Shown here piece after piece: positions 59,501-64,000 of a DNA stretch of 64,000 bases. The DNA comes from Fragum whitleyi (lineage: Eukaryota > Mollusca > Bivalvia > Cardiida > Cardiidae): contig OX411559.1 in the NCBI GenBank assembly GCA_948146395.1, forward strand, positions 32,642,708 through 32,706,707. Reading direction: 5' to 3'. The notes beneath the pieces were generated by a model. That model was not told where the DNA came from. It did not search any database and saw only the letters and a program-made list of their open reading frames with translations. Position 1 is the stretch's first letter, and every line of letters starts with the position of its first letter. A program made the translations under genes and the position numbers.

Positions 59501-61932
59501 AAATTGATAATTTCATCTAATTAGACAAAATAAGCAAAATTGTATAACCTCCCTTTGATTTCAATCAAAACTCACACTTTTGACTCATTCTAATTCATTC
59601 TGAATTTTATTTCACAATTATCACGCTGTCAATTTCAAGATGCTATTAACTGTTATTGAAAACAGAGAGAACACTGGAGAAAGATGAGAGTCAATTTCAT
59701 GATGTTCTTTACTTACGAGTTTCAGGCCACAAAAGCTTACCCGTAGATGTAGATTGCACGATGGATAGAGTTTCTGAATTGACTGACGAACAAATGGCCT
59801 TGTCTATCAGGTTGTCCATTGCTTCTAGAGATTTAACTTCTCGTATGTTTTCTGTTTTTCTATTCAGAGTGTATCGTCCTATCTTTATCGCTACAACAAA
59901 ATTTAATGCAGTATAATTAGATTGAGATAAATGCTCCAGATAAGAGTGTTGACATTTTTTAAAAAATTCTTTACTGTACACGGGGTAATTTTGGCGGTGG
60001 TTTTATTTTGGCTATATTGATGGTCAAGCTAAAATGCGCCAAAATTAATCTACCTCCAAATTTTGCCATTAATATTTGTTAAATGAGAAATTTCTTTTAT
60101 TATGATGGATATGAAATCTATACATTTTAGTCAATTTTAATTAAATTTATATCAAAGATATGCAGACCATACTTATTCAACTTGGAATAAGAAAAATCTG
60201 CAGACAACATTGACATGTTGACGGGTCAGCGCAATATGATTGTAAGTGCCTAAAATTATAGGCACTTACAAAAGAATTACACTGATCCCTCAATTTCAAG
60301 ATTCCAGAACCAAGTTGATTGATTGTAACGAAATCACAGAGAAAAGGTTTGAAAAACTTATACATGCATTATGACTATAACAAAAGGTGTGAAAACAAAC
60401 TATTGCTAAGTATGTTAAGAAAGTTGACATTACTCTAGAAATTGCCTGTCTTTTACTTACATTGTTTTGAACGACGAAAAAATGAAATATGGATAAAGCA
60501 TTAAATTTTGGCATTAAAGTAAGATGCGCCAAAATAAATCAACGCCAATAAATCGTAATCGAAAAATCACCAAATGAGGACACCGCCAATATAAAGCCGT
60601 TTACGGTAATTTCTCATTCAAACCCTATGTTGCGGATACTCATTGGAATCATCTTAATTTGATAGCTATACAGTTGATATTGCTCGAACGACCACCTCTA
60701 TTATGCAACCATTTTTTTTAAGTGACCATCATTAAAAAAGTCCATTTATCGTAATTGAAAACTCTAATAATAGACATTCTGAAACACTTTTTTTAATTAT
60801 TGAACCTTATGATAGCAGAAACCATTAGAATTGTCTCAATGAGACGATTCCATTGGGTTCAAACACCAAAGAATTCTTAAAGAATTTTGTGAAAATATGT
60901 ATATGCTATCAAACTGCCCTGTCTTATTTTGCATGAAATATGAAATATTATATTAAGTGGCTAGACTAATTTTTAATGGTCCCTTTAGTGGTCTCTTAAC
61001 ACAAGTTTTACTGTATAATGAGTACTTACATATGATATCAAAATCACTCAAATATTCTGAAGCTCTGTTAGGGCATGTAGGATAATGGCTTGTTTCAGTG
61101 TAAGATCGATTTGTATTTCATTGAATGAAATATAAAAGCTTTATCTTCATGTTTGGTTCATGAAATGAAATATCAATCGATCTTACTAAATAAACAAACG
61201 ATTATTCTATTTCTTTAATGCATAAATGAGGCAAATTGTGAAAATTTTAGGACAAATTTTCTTAAAGTGCATCCTTTTGCATGAGATTGCTTTGCAATGT
61301 TCATGTTGGTGTCACTCATTTGGCTCCACTTAGATTACATCTGATAGGGTGAACTGAACTGAAGCAGGGTGTAAGTTTTTGATAATTTCACTGGTTAGGC
61401 AGTGATTTTTCACCTGATAATCTACCATTATTTTTCACTAAACCACCAAAATGCATTTAAGAAATACTGATAATCAAGGTGCTAAAGATAATGCATCACT
61501 TTATCCAAATTTTGTGATAACCACTATTAATCATTTTACCAGAATCCAACTCGATTAAAAGCTGAATTTTTTAGCATTTAGCTGTAATACTTTATTTCAA
61601 TCTTAATGTACATACCCAAGAACAGCCCAGAGAATTTAACTTAAAATACAAAGAGATGTTGATTAGAAAGACATTTTACTTACGAAATTTGGTACTTAAT
61701 GAAAGCTACCTGTTGGACTTTAATCAACACCTCAGAGGATTCAAACTTAATTATGAAAATAAATGTGTGACGTATTACCATTTTTCGACATTCCGACAAA
61801 CAAACACCTCTCATAACGACATGCTGGACATATATTTTTGACTGGTCCACTTTTCCACGCTTGTTTTTCTTCTTCTCGACATTTACACTGAAATTTGACT
61901 TCCTGTTTCTTTAATGTACGTCTGAAAAATCC
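32314..61932 (-). CDS. Nuclear receptor B (NR1-like), seven exons, 5' part off the window
   Basis: This gene-level entry joins exons 61932-61779, 59890-59741, 58297-58170, 52990-52874, 35233-35005, 34409-34173 and 32552-32314. All six junctions have GT..AG borders and matching phases. The sum is 1254 nt, giving 417 residues plus stop. Order of domains: second zinc finger of the DNA-binding domain, C-terminal extension, Ser/Thr-rich hinge, then a complete LBD ending in an AF-2 helix. The first zinc finger must be encoded to the right of 61932; the intron between the fingers at this site is a classical nuclear receptor position. The helix 1 region (EAHK, then DPT, then RP) recalls the VDR/PXR/HR96 branch of NR1, but I cannot place it in a named subgroup. 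The product should bind DNA and regulate transcription. Introns of up to about 17.6 kb are full of repeats. A LBD with intact AF-2 suggests a functional gene. Confidence 0.85.
32761..33952 (+). repeat. Modular repeat with ~170-bp units, sister of 24017-25050
   Basis: The same left end (AACTAGAAAGCCATGAATGG, GTCGCTCCAC) and units are present, with five or six copies. The right end has ACGGACGGACGGACGGACGC, 'tgacaatagccccagtggct' and CAGTGGAGCTAAAA. It lies in the last intron but one of receptor B. Confidence 0.8.
34173..34409 (-). CDS. Receptor B exon: LBD helices 6-9
   Basis: The acceptor GATTCACAG ends at 34410 and the donor GTATGT starts at 34172. The 237-bp exon encodes 78 residues after the shared junction Tyr codon. 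It contains RPEHVILAGYRNMMQN, a central segment TPWGKEVHLKDIGK, and RLYNIGMTIEEEAILRAIVI. The last part matches the pattern LxLTxxExALLxAIxLFS of helices 7-9 in NR1 receptors. It leaves one base, completing an Asp codon (DRC) with the next exon. Confidence 0.88.
34690..34925 (+). repeat. Short module repeat in a receptor B intron
   Basis: AACAAGAGCACCACCTATGG and 'ccaagtttcatcaatatatc' show the family style, but neither a GACGG tract nor a terminal hairpin is intact. It lies between the exons 35233-35005 and 34409-34173. Confidence 0.5.
35005..35233 (-). CDS. Receptor B exon: LBD helices 3-5 (signature)
   Basis: The acceptor ACATTACAG ends at 35234 and the donor GTAAGT starts at 35004. The 229-bp exon encodes 76 residues. 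It begins EAYNLKEKVFGNMKPLSKEE and ends AKTIPGFSELSTQDQASLIK, the nuclear receptor LBD signature. The Lys of the AK pair and the segment to LIK line the AF-2 coactivator groove in known receptors. Aligning this end with the receptor A exon shows the same spacing (AKxIPGFxxLxTxDQAxLIK) and the same intron position. Confidence 0.9.
35468..36162 (+). repeat. Modular repeat, AACAAGAGGGCCAGAATGG type, right end missing
   Basis: The left end is AACAAGAGGGCCAGAATGGC, then CTGCTCACCTGAAT. Units contain 'ctcaaaataagccccaccct', 'gggccaatcaaaatttccc' and 'aagtttcattgaaatcgg'. It runs directly into the next module repeat at 36163. Confidence 0.7.
36163..37690 (+). repeat. Modular repeat with eight ~170-bp units and GGAC microsatellite
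   Basis: The left end is AACAAGAGGACCATGATGGT, then CGCTCACCTGAGT. Eight units (starts near 36352, 36519, 36689, 36859, 37029, 37201, 37374, 37542) contain 'ttaacaacttttgaagacc', 'ccaaggaacatccctgcc' and 'cagtggtttaggaggagaag'. After 'tttaaagaaattgttgac' comes an uninterrupted GGAC-type microsatellite to about 37680. The terminal hairpin is missing. Confidence 0.8.
37870..38285 (+). mobile_element. TTGACATTCA-type MITE, copy in receptor B intron
   Basis: It has TCTAAATCGCTTACTCATCG, AAAGGGAGGTAATTTATA, a decayed GTTCATCCTGAAC centre, TTACCTCCCTTTTA and 'cacacactcattcaatttca'. Both terminal inverted repeats are weak. Confidence 0.65.
38338..38831 (+). repeat. Modular repeat, ATCCCCTGCCG type, copy 2
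   Basis: The left motif GGCATCCCCTGCCG is inverted at the right as CGGCGGGGGATAA. Units match 30580-31155 ('gagatatgctctggacaaaa', 'tcaagttgatagctattata'). Confidence 0.75.
39060..39065 (-). terminator. Poly(A) signal after the nested terminal exon
   Basis: An AATAAA on the minus strand lies about 270 bp beyond the stop of the candidate exon 39660-39335, at a usual 3'UTR distance. Confidence 0.45.
39335..39660 (-). CDS. Candidate terminal exon nested in a receptor B intron
   Basis: A strong acceptor (CACTTTTTTCAG, ending at 39661) is followed by an open frame of 108 codons to a stop at 39337-39335. It reads LKKKVNTLNTLRTDFQWC at the start, has a charged helical middle, and a C-terminal part with several Cys (SCCHWL, CGTCEE) ending in LVCQLLQCD. 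A minus-strand AATAAA follows at 39065-39060. The exon starts with two bases of a codon, so it cannot follow exon 52990-52874 in frame. It could follow exon 59890-59741, giving a receptor isoform with a DNA-binding domain but no LBD, or it may belong to a separate nested gene. I do not recognise the protein. No module repeat overlaps it. Confidence 0.45.
40905..41127 (-). mobile_element. SINE (type 1), in the first high-order unit
   Basis: It has ATTGATTGGATGGAGTTTTA, 'agcatctaacaatggattct', 'aaccaactgctatccc' and 'gatgagtgcccccgtctggg'. The head is truncated after that point, at 'gagtatata'. Confidence 0.7.
42012..42565 (-). mobile_element. SINE (type 1) in the second unit, split by a ~345-bp insertion
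   Basis: The body starts GGATTGAATGGGTTTTTACG and runs to 'attccacatagg'. It resumes at about 42508 with 'tctccaattatcaaccc'. The insert (about 42161-42507) is flanked by ATAGG on both sides, starts CAAGGCTTTTCCC and ends AAAAAGCCCTT, so a short inverted terminus and a 5-bp duplication are likely. It has the same truncated end (GAGTATATA) as the first unit. Confidence 0.65.
43473..44481 (+). repeat. Modular repeat, AGGCCAGAATGGCC type, right end missing
   Basis: It begins AGAAGGCCAGAATGGCCCTT, 'accgttcacctta', with units as in 35468-36162, then switches at about 44190 to the 6259 type ('gacccttgacctcaat', 'gaccaattttaaggttga'). It is a mosaic of two unit types. It stops where 44482 starts. 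Confidence 0.65.
44482..45389 (+). repeat. Modular repeat, sister of 3031-3944
   Basis: It has AACAAGAGGACCATGATGGT, 'gctcacctgagtctctgtga' and 'ccatgggacatcacaataat', then the same units and the terminal CTTGAGCTTTTTGTGCTCAG and GTGAGCTAAAA. The order of motifs matches the 3-kb copy throughout. Confidence 0.8.
45390..45506 (+). repeat. Solo right end of a modular repeat
   Basis: 'tagcttctagagtgtataca', GAAGACGCATGACAGACAAC and the terminal hairpin GAGCACTTAGTGCTC with AGGTGAGCTAAAAA are present without modules. It is probably the end of the element interrupted at 44481. Confidence 0.65.
46293..46667. repeat. Near-perfect 375-bp palindrome with ACTTGTCC motifs
   Basis: Arms of about 186 bp (46293-46478 and 46482-46667) are inverted around ATA. 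The innermost pair is AAAATGCTGG and CCAGCATTTT. The arms contain 'ttctccacttgtccctggac', 'aagtagaaaatccgctttta' and 'cggacaagttcattttgat', related to the block repeated at 40.6-43.2 kb. Part of the inner arm occurs once more at 46261-46292. Frames on the two strands are mirror images and not genes. Confidence 0.85.
46690..48700. other. Receptor B intron, nothing recognised
   Basis: No recognised repeat or exon was seen. A plus-strand frame at 48428-48646 (72 codons) has no motif that I know. Confidence 0.4.
48840..48941 (+). repeat. Right end of a modular repeat with GGAC tract
   Basis: ACGGACGGACGGACGACGGA and 'gtgatcacaatagctcacc' precede the hairpin GAGCACTTAGTGCTC and AGGTGAGCTAAAAA. 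Modules to its left are not recognisable. Confidence 0.7.
48942..49421 (+). repeat. Modular repeat continued, three units and a second right end
   Basis: Units of 35468 type ('aataagcccaaccctgccac', 'cccagtggttcaggaggaga') lead to 'gttgacaacggacaactcat' and a shortened hairpin CTTGAGCATGTGCTCAGGTGA followed by GATAAAAA. Confidence 0.7.
49431..49540 (-). mobile_element. GTACTCATTTGAATC foldback MITE, internally deleted
   Basis: 'gtacagataagagggggtag' is followed by 'aacctttgttgtgggtactc' and directly by 'cctctagctgttgctctgg'. The central palindrome is missing. The mariner at 49548 abuts it. Confidence 0.55.
49548..50524 (-). pseudogene. Decayed mariner-type transposon
   Basis: The ends TGAGGGATGTTCAATTTTTA (left) and the reverse complement of the right end, CGAGGATTGTTAAAAAATTA, are similar inverted repeats flanked by TA (49546-49547 and 50525-50526). 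Both continue with an ATCCGGAT or AACCGGAT motif. The length of 977 bp is somewhat short of a full mariner. On the minus strand FDFAPFDFTFIQT around 49840-49880 resembles the 'xPDLAPCDFxLFP' block of mariner transposases, but the frame is broken and no full catalytic set is readable. Confidence 0.6.
50527..51520. other. Receptor B intron; one 65-bp duplication
   Basis: At about 50834-50967 a 65-bp unit (TATCTGGTTTAGGCTTCGTG, 'aaattatcatgac', 'gcaaagcctcatcatgataa') occurs twice in tandem. Each unit holds a hairpin ATCATGA/TCATGAT. Nothing else was recognised. Confidence 0.55.
51525..51745. repeat. Duplicated ~215-bp element, copy 1
   Basis: 'aaccctttgctgtttaatcc', a hairpin AAGAAATTGCTTCTGACAAG with CAATTTCTT, and 'gcaaaacctttgaatttgga' are nearly identical to 52605-52822. 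Confidence 0.75.
52605..52822. repeat. Duplicated ~215-bp element, copy 2
   Basis: It is almost identical to 51525-51745, including flanks of the hairpin and 'ccactattttctaccc'-type sequence. It ends about 50 bp from the donor of exon 52990-52874. Confidence 0.75.
52874..52990 (-). CDS. Receptor B exon: LBD helix 1
   Basis: This 117-bp exon (39 codons, phase 0 at both ends) has an acceptor ATGAATCAG ending at 52991 and a donor GTAAGT starting at 52873. It reads EIQTIVKDITEAHKVSQM, then HDPTLVNRPKE. Helix 1 of VDR/PXR/HR96-type receptors has a comparable hydrophobic helix followed by AH and, further on, an aspartate-proline. It is the counterpart of the receptor A exon 5696-5581. A repeat with an AAGAAATTGCTT hairpin lies about 50 bp downstream, in the intron. 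Confidence 0.75.
53189..53263. repeat. Hairpin of the GATGGCTCAGC type
   Basis: GATGGCTCAGC, AACAGTTGTAACTGCCC, then GCAGTAACAACTGTTT and GCTGAGC pair as a hairpin related to 21416-21555. Confidence 0.7.
53382..56232 (+). repeat. Large modular repeat, TACCCCCGC type
   Basis: The left end AACTAGAGCTTGTCACTGAA, then TTAATACCCCCGCAAG, has its inverted match TTTTGCGGGGGTATAATA at 56216-56233. In between are about 15 units of 170-185 bp with 'acttgaaatttgcgtcttgc', 'aaaacttcaacatgtgat', 'attgaatgaaaattgaagga' and 'ggagtttgcgacacaaaatt'. A second left end at 54833 shows an element nested in or joined to another. A GACGGACGGACAGACGGACG tract precedes the right end. Confidence 0.8.
56233..56570 (+). 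repeat. Second right end of the TACCCCCGC-type repeat
   Basis: Two further units lead to a second GACGGACAGACAGACAGACA tract and TTTTGCGCGGGTATAAT. It corresponds to the second left end at 54833, so two elements are nested. Confidence 0.7.
56729..57170. mobile_element. Foldback MITE (AAGGTAGTGGACC ends) split by a SINE
   Basis: The left end TAAGGTAGTGGACCTG is interrupted at 56743. The rest resumes at 57017 with a repeat of GTAGTGGACCTG and runs through GAGGTTTCCTAATGA/TCATTAGGAAACCTC to 'ggaactataatgggtctttc'. The right terminus is decayed. Confidence 0.8.
56743..57016 (-). mobile_element. SINE (type 1), full length with 12-bp target duplication
   Basis: The tail TTTGTTTGTTTGAATGGG is at the left, and the tRNA-like head on the minus strand begins GCCGCCACCATAGCGCAGTT and has B box GGTTCGATTCC. 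It is flanked by GTAGTGGACCTG on both sides (56731-56742, 57017-57028). The clean duplication supports retrotransposition by a LINE-type machinery. Confidence 0.9.
57171..58169. other. Receptor B intron; partial internal duplication
   Basis: 'aaaagatctttaaagacaaa' with 'ctgagagcatcaaaaa' at about 57303 recurs at 57547, suggesting a ~240-bp duplication. A plus-strand frame of 71 codons over the second copy is of unknown significance. Confidence 0.45.
58170..58297 (-). CDS. Receptor B exon: Ser/Thr-rich hinge
   Basis: The acceptor TTTTTTCCAG ends at 58298 and the donor GTAAGG starts at 58169. The 128-bp exon encodes about 42 residues rich in Ser and Thr (SPENMSMSETLSNTES, later TTTTRSVSPTLHQGS). 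Low complexity and many phosphorylatable residues fit a receptor hinge. The call rests on strong splice sites and on phase continuity with both neighbours; the sequence alone is not diagnostic. Confidence 0.7.
58298..59140. other. Receptor B intron, nothing recognised
   Basis: The sequence is AT-rich. No repeat family or exon was recognised. Confidence 0.4.
59145..59385 (+). mobile_element. SINE (type 3) with tRNA-like head
   Basis: The head GTCTGTGGTCTAGAGGTAGA and B box GAGTTCGATTCCCAGGAGC are followed by the body 'gtactggtgaattttccagg' and 'gttgatgtaaaataaatagg' near the 3' end. The same element, interrupted, is at 62640-63125. Confidence 0.8.
59386..59660 (+). mobile_element. TTGACATTCA-type MITE, partial copy beside a receptor B exon
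   Basis: It has 'gattggtccttcaagac', TTAAAGGGATGTCATGA, 'ataacctccctttgatttca' and 'gctgtcaatttcaagatgc'. It ends about 80 bp from the donor of exon 59890-59741. Confidence 0.6.
59741..59890 (-). CDS. Receptor B exon: C-terminal extension of DNA-binding domain
   Basis: This 150-bp exon has an acceptor TTGTTGTAG ending at 59891 and a donor GTAAGC starting at 59740. Joined to the previous exon it reads GMSKNAIKIGRYTLNRK, the receptor T/A-box pattern that normally follows the second finger (GMSxxAVRxGRxP type). The rest (EVKSLEAMDNLIDKAICSS and onward) is a short amphipathic segment leading into the hinge. It leaves one base for the next exon. Confidence 0.85.
59974..60606 (+). mobile_element. 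MITE with GGCGGTG inverted repeats, copy 2
   Basis: The ends CTGTACACGG and CCGTTTACGG, TA flanks, and the same inner motifs (TTTTGGCGGTGGTTTTATTT, 'aagatgcgccaaaat', 'acaccgccaatataaagcc') match 10889-11464 along their length. It starts 84 bp upstream of exon 59890-59741. Confidence 0.85.
60667..61015. mobile_element. MITE with TACAGTTG/ACTGTA ends, copy 1
   Basis: TACAGTTGATATTGCTCGAA and 'cgaccacctc' at the left answer to 'agtggtctcttaacacaagt' and TTTTACTGTA at the right. The central palindrome is AATTGTCTCAATGAGACGATT. A second copy is at 61946-62297. Confidence 0.8.
61075..61480 (+). repeat. Diverged copy of the 19.5-kb foldback
   Basis: 'tgtttcagtgtaagatcgat', 'atgaaatatcaatcgatctt' and 'aaacaaacgattattctatt' follow in the same order as at 19489-20340. 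Confidence 0.7.
61779..61932 (-). CDS. Receptor B exon: second zinc finger of DNA-binding domain
   Basis: The exon starts GGA-TTT-TTC (GFFRRTLKK), exactly at the conserved intron between the two fingers, after acceptor CTTCCAG ending at 61933. The donor GTAATA starts at 61778. It contains the invariant GFFRR of the recognition helix and CPACRYERCLFVGMSKN, the end of finger two. The Cys spacing is unusual: C-x-C-x16-C-x2-C-x4-C, where receptors normally have C-x5-C-x9-C-x2-C. The finger loop is thus three or four residues longer than usual and the D-box, which sets dimer spacing, is not recognisable. A MITE starts 13 bp upstream of the splice acceptor. Confidence 0.9.
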
Positions 61933-61945
61933 CTGGAAGTACAAA

Positions 61946-62297
61946 TACAGTTGCTATTGCTCGAACAACCACGAGTATTTAGCGACCAATTTAATTAAGC
62001 GACCACCATAAAAAGTCCCTTGACCGTAAGCAAAATCTCTGAAAAAGGGGAAATTCTTAACGAAAAATTGGTTTTTGTTGAATCTTATGTTGTTTGAACC
62101 CATTAGAATCGTCTCAATAAGACGATTCTTATAAGTTTAAACATCATAGGATTCAGTACGACTTGACCAACAATCTATAAATGCGATCAAAATGAACTGT
62201 CACATTTATTATAAAATTTTGTATAAAACGACCATTCCCATAAATGACCGCTTTTTGGTGGTCCCTTAGGTGGTCGCTTAACACAACTTTTACTGTA
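61946..62297. mobile_element. MITE with TACAGTTG/ACTGTA ends, copy 2, touching a splice acceptor
   Basis: TACAGTTGCTATTGCTCGAA at the left and 'ggtggtcgcttaacacaact' with TTTTACTGTA at the right form the ends. The centre is AATCGTCTCAATAAGACGATT. Its left terminus is 13 bp from the intron end before receptor B exon 61932-61779. Confidence 0.85.
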
Positions 62298-62639
62298 GTT
62301 GGTTGTATTTAACTAAGCTTAACCTGACAAAGCCTAGATAGAGGCTTATATCATTGTAGGTTGTCCCTTGTAAGCCTTTGTGACTGTGTTGAATAGTTTT
62401 GGTGTGTTTTCGCAATTTTTTTTGAATAGAGATTAAGCCTTAAATTTGGAAAATTCGAAAGAGAATCGAATCCTATCATTTTTAGTCCTTACTGTATTTG
62501 TTGTTTGTTTTTTTCTATATTAAAGACACCAATTGAAAAAGGTTGCTATCCTTGTCACAAGTATTTGCCAAGTTGTGTCTTTTTAACAATATCTTCTATA
62601 TTATGAAAATGTATGAACGTCAACTGCAGGACATAGTGT

Positions 62640-63125
62640 CCATGGTCAAGAGGTAGAGCGCCAGCTTTTTGATCGAGAGGTCCTGAGTTTAGTTTATAGT
62701 TTATACTAATTTATTTTAGTTCGATTGCGACGAAAGCTTTAGCTTATAGAATCGCTCTCGAACACTCAATCCTGATGTTTTCACGTCCCTGAGAGAGAGG
62801 CAGTGGTTTAAACCCACTGCTACCTAATTTTACAGCTGGGTGAACTGGGGCTGGCTATTAAGTGTTTTGCCCATTAACACACCTTGGCGACAGTGGGGCT
62901 CGAACCACGGACCTCCAGGTCACAGGCGAGTGCATTTACCACTAGGCCACCGAGGCAGTCAGGTCCTGAGTTTGATTCCCAGGAGCGGCTCTTAATCTTT
63001 GTTCTTGCCTTTGCCCACACATAATGCACAGTACTGGTTCATGTTCAGAAAGCAGAATCAATAAGGATTCAGATTAATCTAAGTTGTAAGAACTTGTATC
63101 CCAATCAATGTAAAATAAATAGGTT
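62640..63125 (+). mobile_element. SINE (type 3) interrupted by a type-2 SINE
   Basis: The head GTCCATGGTCAAGAGGTAGA and 'gaggtcctgagttt' end at 62690. The sequence resumes at 62961 with AGGTCCTGAGTTTGATTCCC, then 'gtactggttcatgttcagaa' and 'caatgtaaaataaatagg'. Confidence 0.85.
62691..62960 (-). mobile_element. SINE (type 2) nested in a type-3 SINE, 13-bp target duplication
   Basis: On the minus strand the head reads GCCTCGGTGGCCTAGTGGTA with B box GGTTCGAGCCCC, and the body has 'cacccagctgtaaaatta'. The target duplication AGGTCCTGAGTTT is at 62678-62690 and 62961-62973. Confidence 0.9.
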
Positions 63126-63309
63126 TATACCAAAACTAACTACAGGAATTTAACAGGAATAGGGTAAAGCCAGTTGATCTGTCTAATTTACTCTTTGATT
63201 ATTAACCCTTGTAATGCTGAATAAAAACCTTTGCAAAATTGAATTGAAATCAAAGTACTGAAAGCACTTATAGCACTTGTGGGCCAGTACTTATTTAACA
63301 ATCTCTTTA

Positions 63310-63580
63310 TTATGCCCCCTTCAAAGAAGAGAGGGTCATTGCTTGGCACTTGACGGTCGGTCAGTCAGTCGATATGTCAGTTGGTAGGTCCATCGATAGA
63401 CCGTTTTTTGTTCGGGGCATATGCAAGCTATAATCATGAAACTTCACAGGTAGCTAGATCTCCTTGAGGAGAAGTGCAGTGCACTAGAGCCATAACTCTA
63501 ATCATCATATTTTGAGTGTTATTGCCCTTTATTGATTGACAAAGAATAGGCTATTGACCTGCTTTTATGGGGGCATAAAT
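63310..63580 (-). repeat. Modular repeat with TTATGCCCCC/GGGGGCATAA ends
   Basis: The ends TTATGCCCCC and GGGGGCATAA are inverted. 'gacggtcggtcagtcagtcg' lies near the left, and 'ccttgaggagaagtgcagtg' with 'gtgttattgcccttta' is the reverse complement style of the 30580 and 38338 repeats. Confidence 0.7.
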
Positions 63581-63776
63581 GTTTTTACTAACATCTCTTG
63601 TTCATACTAGTTTTAAACTTTTCTGGTTTCTAAAAGGAAAATCAGTTAGATCAGACTGCACATGTGTACAGGCTGATCTTTGTCTATACCTCCTGCCAAA
63701 GCAGGAATATTCCAGGTTCAACATAACAAGGGTTTTCTAAAAACCGTTAGTTTAAAATCAACCTTGTTGCTAACAG

Positions 63777-64000
63777 ATGTACAGTTAAGAGGGGTAGAGC
63801 CAGTCTAAAATCTTTATTTTTCAATGAAACCCTTTGTTACAGGTACTCATTTAAATCGTCTCGACGAGACGATTCAAATGAGTACCATCCACATAGTGTT
63901 TGTGCTATAATTATTAAAATATTTTATTTAAAAATCAAGACACCCCCTGTATGTGTAGCTCTGGTTTACAAATTGAGGCAGGGCTTGAATGGTAGCTTTT
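63777..64000 (-). mobile_element. GTACTCATTTGAATC foldback MITE, cut by the window edge or nearly complete
   Basis: 'tgtacagttaagaggggtag', 'ttacaggtactcatttaaat', the central palindrome CGTCTCGACGAGACG, 'attcaaatgagtacc' and 'ccccctgtatgtgtagctct' are all present. Confidence 0.7.

Overview
The window looks like nuclear DNA from a metazoan, most likely a bivalve mollusc. Coding exons are short, separated by kilobase-scale AT-rich introns with GT..AG junctions. The non-coding sequence is crowded with small foldback or MITE-like elements, tRNA-derived SINEs and tandem-module repeats whose ends read like 'CGCTCACCTGA...TCAGGTGAGCTAAAA'. The mollusc assignment is inference from the style of the repeats and receptors; I cannot name the species. 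No bacterial, viral or organellar genes were seen.

The genes that can be supported are two nuclear receptor genes, both on the minus strand and arranged head to tail. Receptor B (61932 down to 32314) is covered from the second zinc finger of its DNA-binding domain to its stop codon. It has seven exons whose phases all fit (154+150+128+117+229+237+239 nt, 417 residues plus stop). Its first zinc finger and N-terminus lie off the right edge. Receptor A (10710 down to 2417, continuing off the left edge) has a very large exon of about 485 codons joined in phase to two ligand-binding-domain exons. The splice positions of these two exons match those of receptor B, so A and B look like diverged tandem paralogues. 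No DNA-binding domain was found for receptor A inside the window. A further minus-strand terminal exon with a poly(A) signal (39660-39335) sits inside an intron of receptor B.

Layout: 0-2.4 kb diverged tandem repeats; 2.4-10.7 kb receptor A, with a 145-bp x 13 repeat array in its intron (6.26-8.29 kb); 10.8-11.6 kb a MITE nested in a MITE directly upstream of receptor A; 11.7-32 kb intergenic DNA full of MITEs, a broken Tc1-type transposase, a LINE tail, foldbacks and SINEs; 32.3-61.9 kb receptor B, its introns holding module repeats, a triplicated ~1.2 kb region (40.4-43.2 kb), a ~375-bp near-perfect palindrome (46.3-46.7 kb), a decayed mariner (49.5-50.5 kb) and a large module repeat (53.4-56.6 kb); 62-64 kb further MITEs and a SINE inserted in another SINE.

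Receptor proteins of this class are ligand-regulated transcription factors. Receptor B keeps an AF-2 helix and a recognisable ligand-binding signature, but its second zinc finger has unusual cysteine spacing. The most striking non-genic pattern is a set of modular repeats of unrelated sequence that share one architecture: short inverted motifs at the two ends, internal tandem modules of roughly 145-180 bp, a GACG-rich tract and a terminal hairpin.
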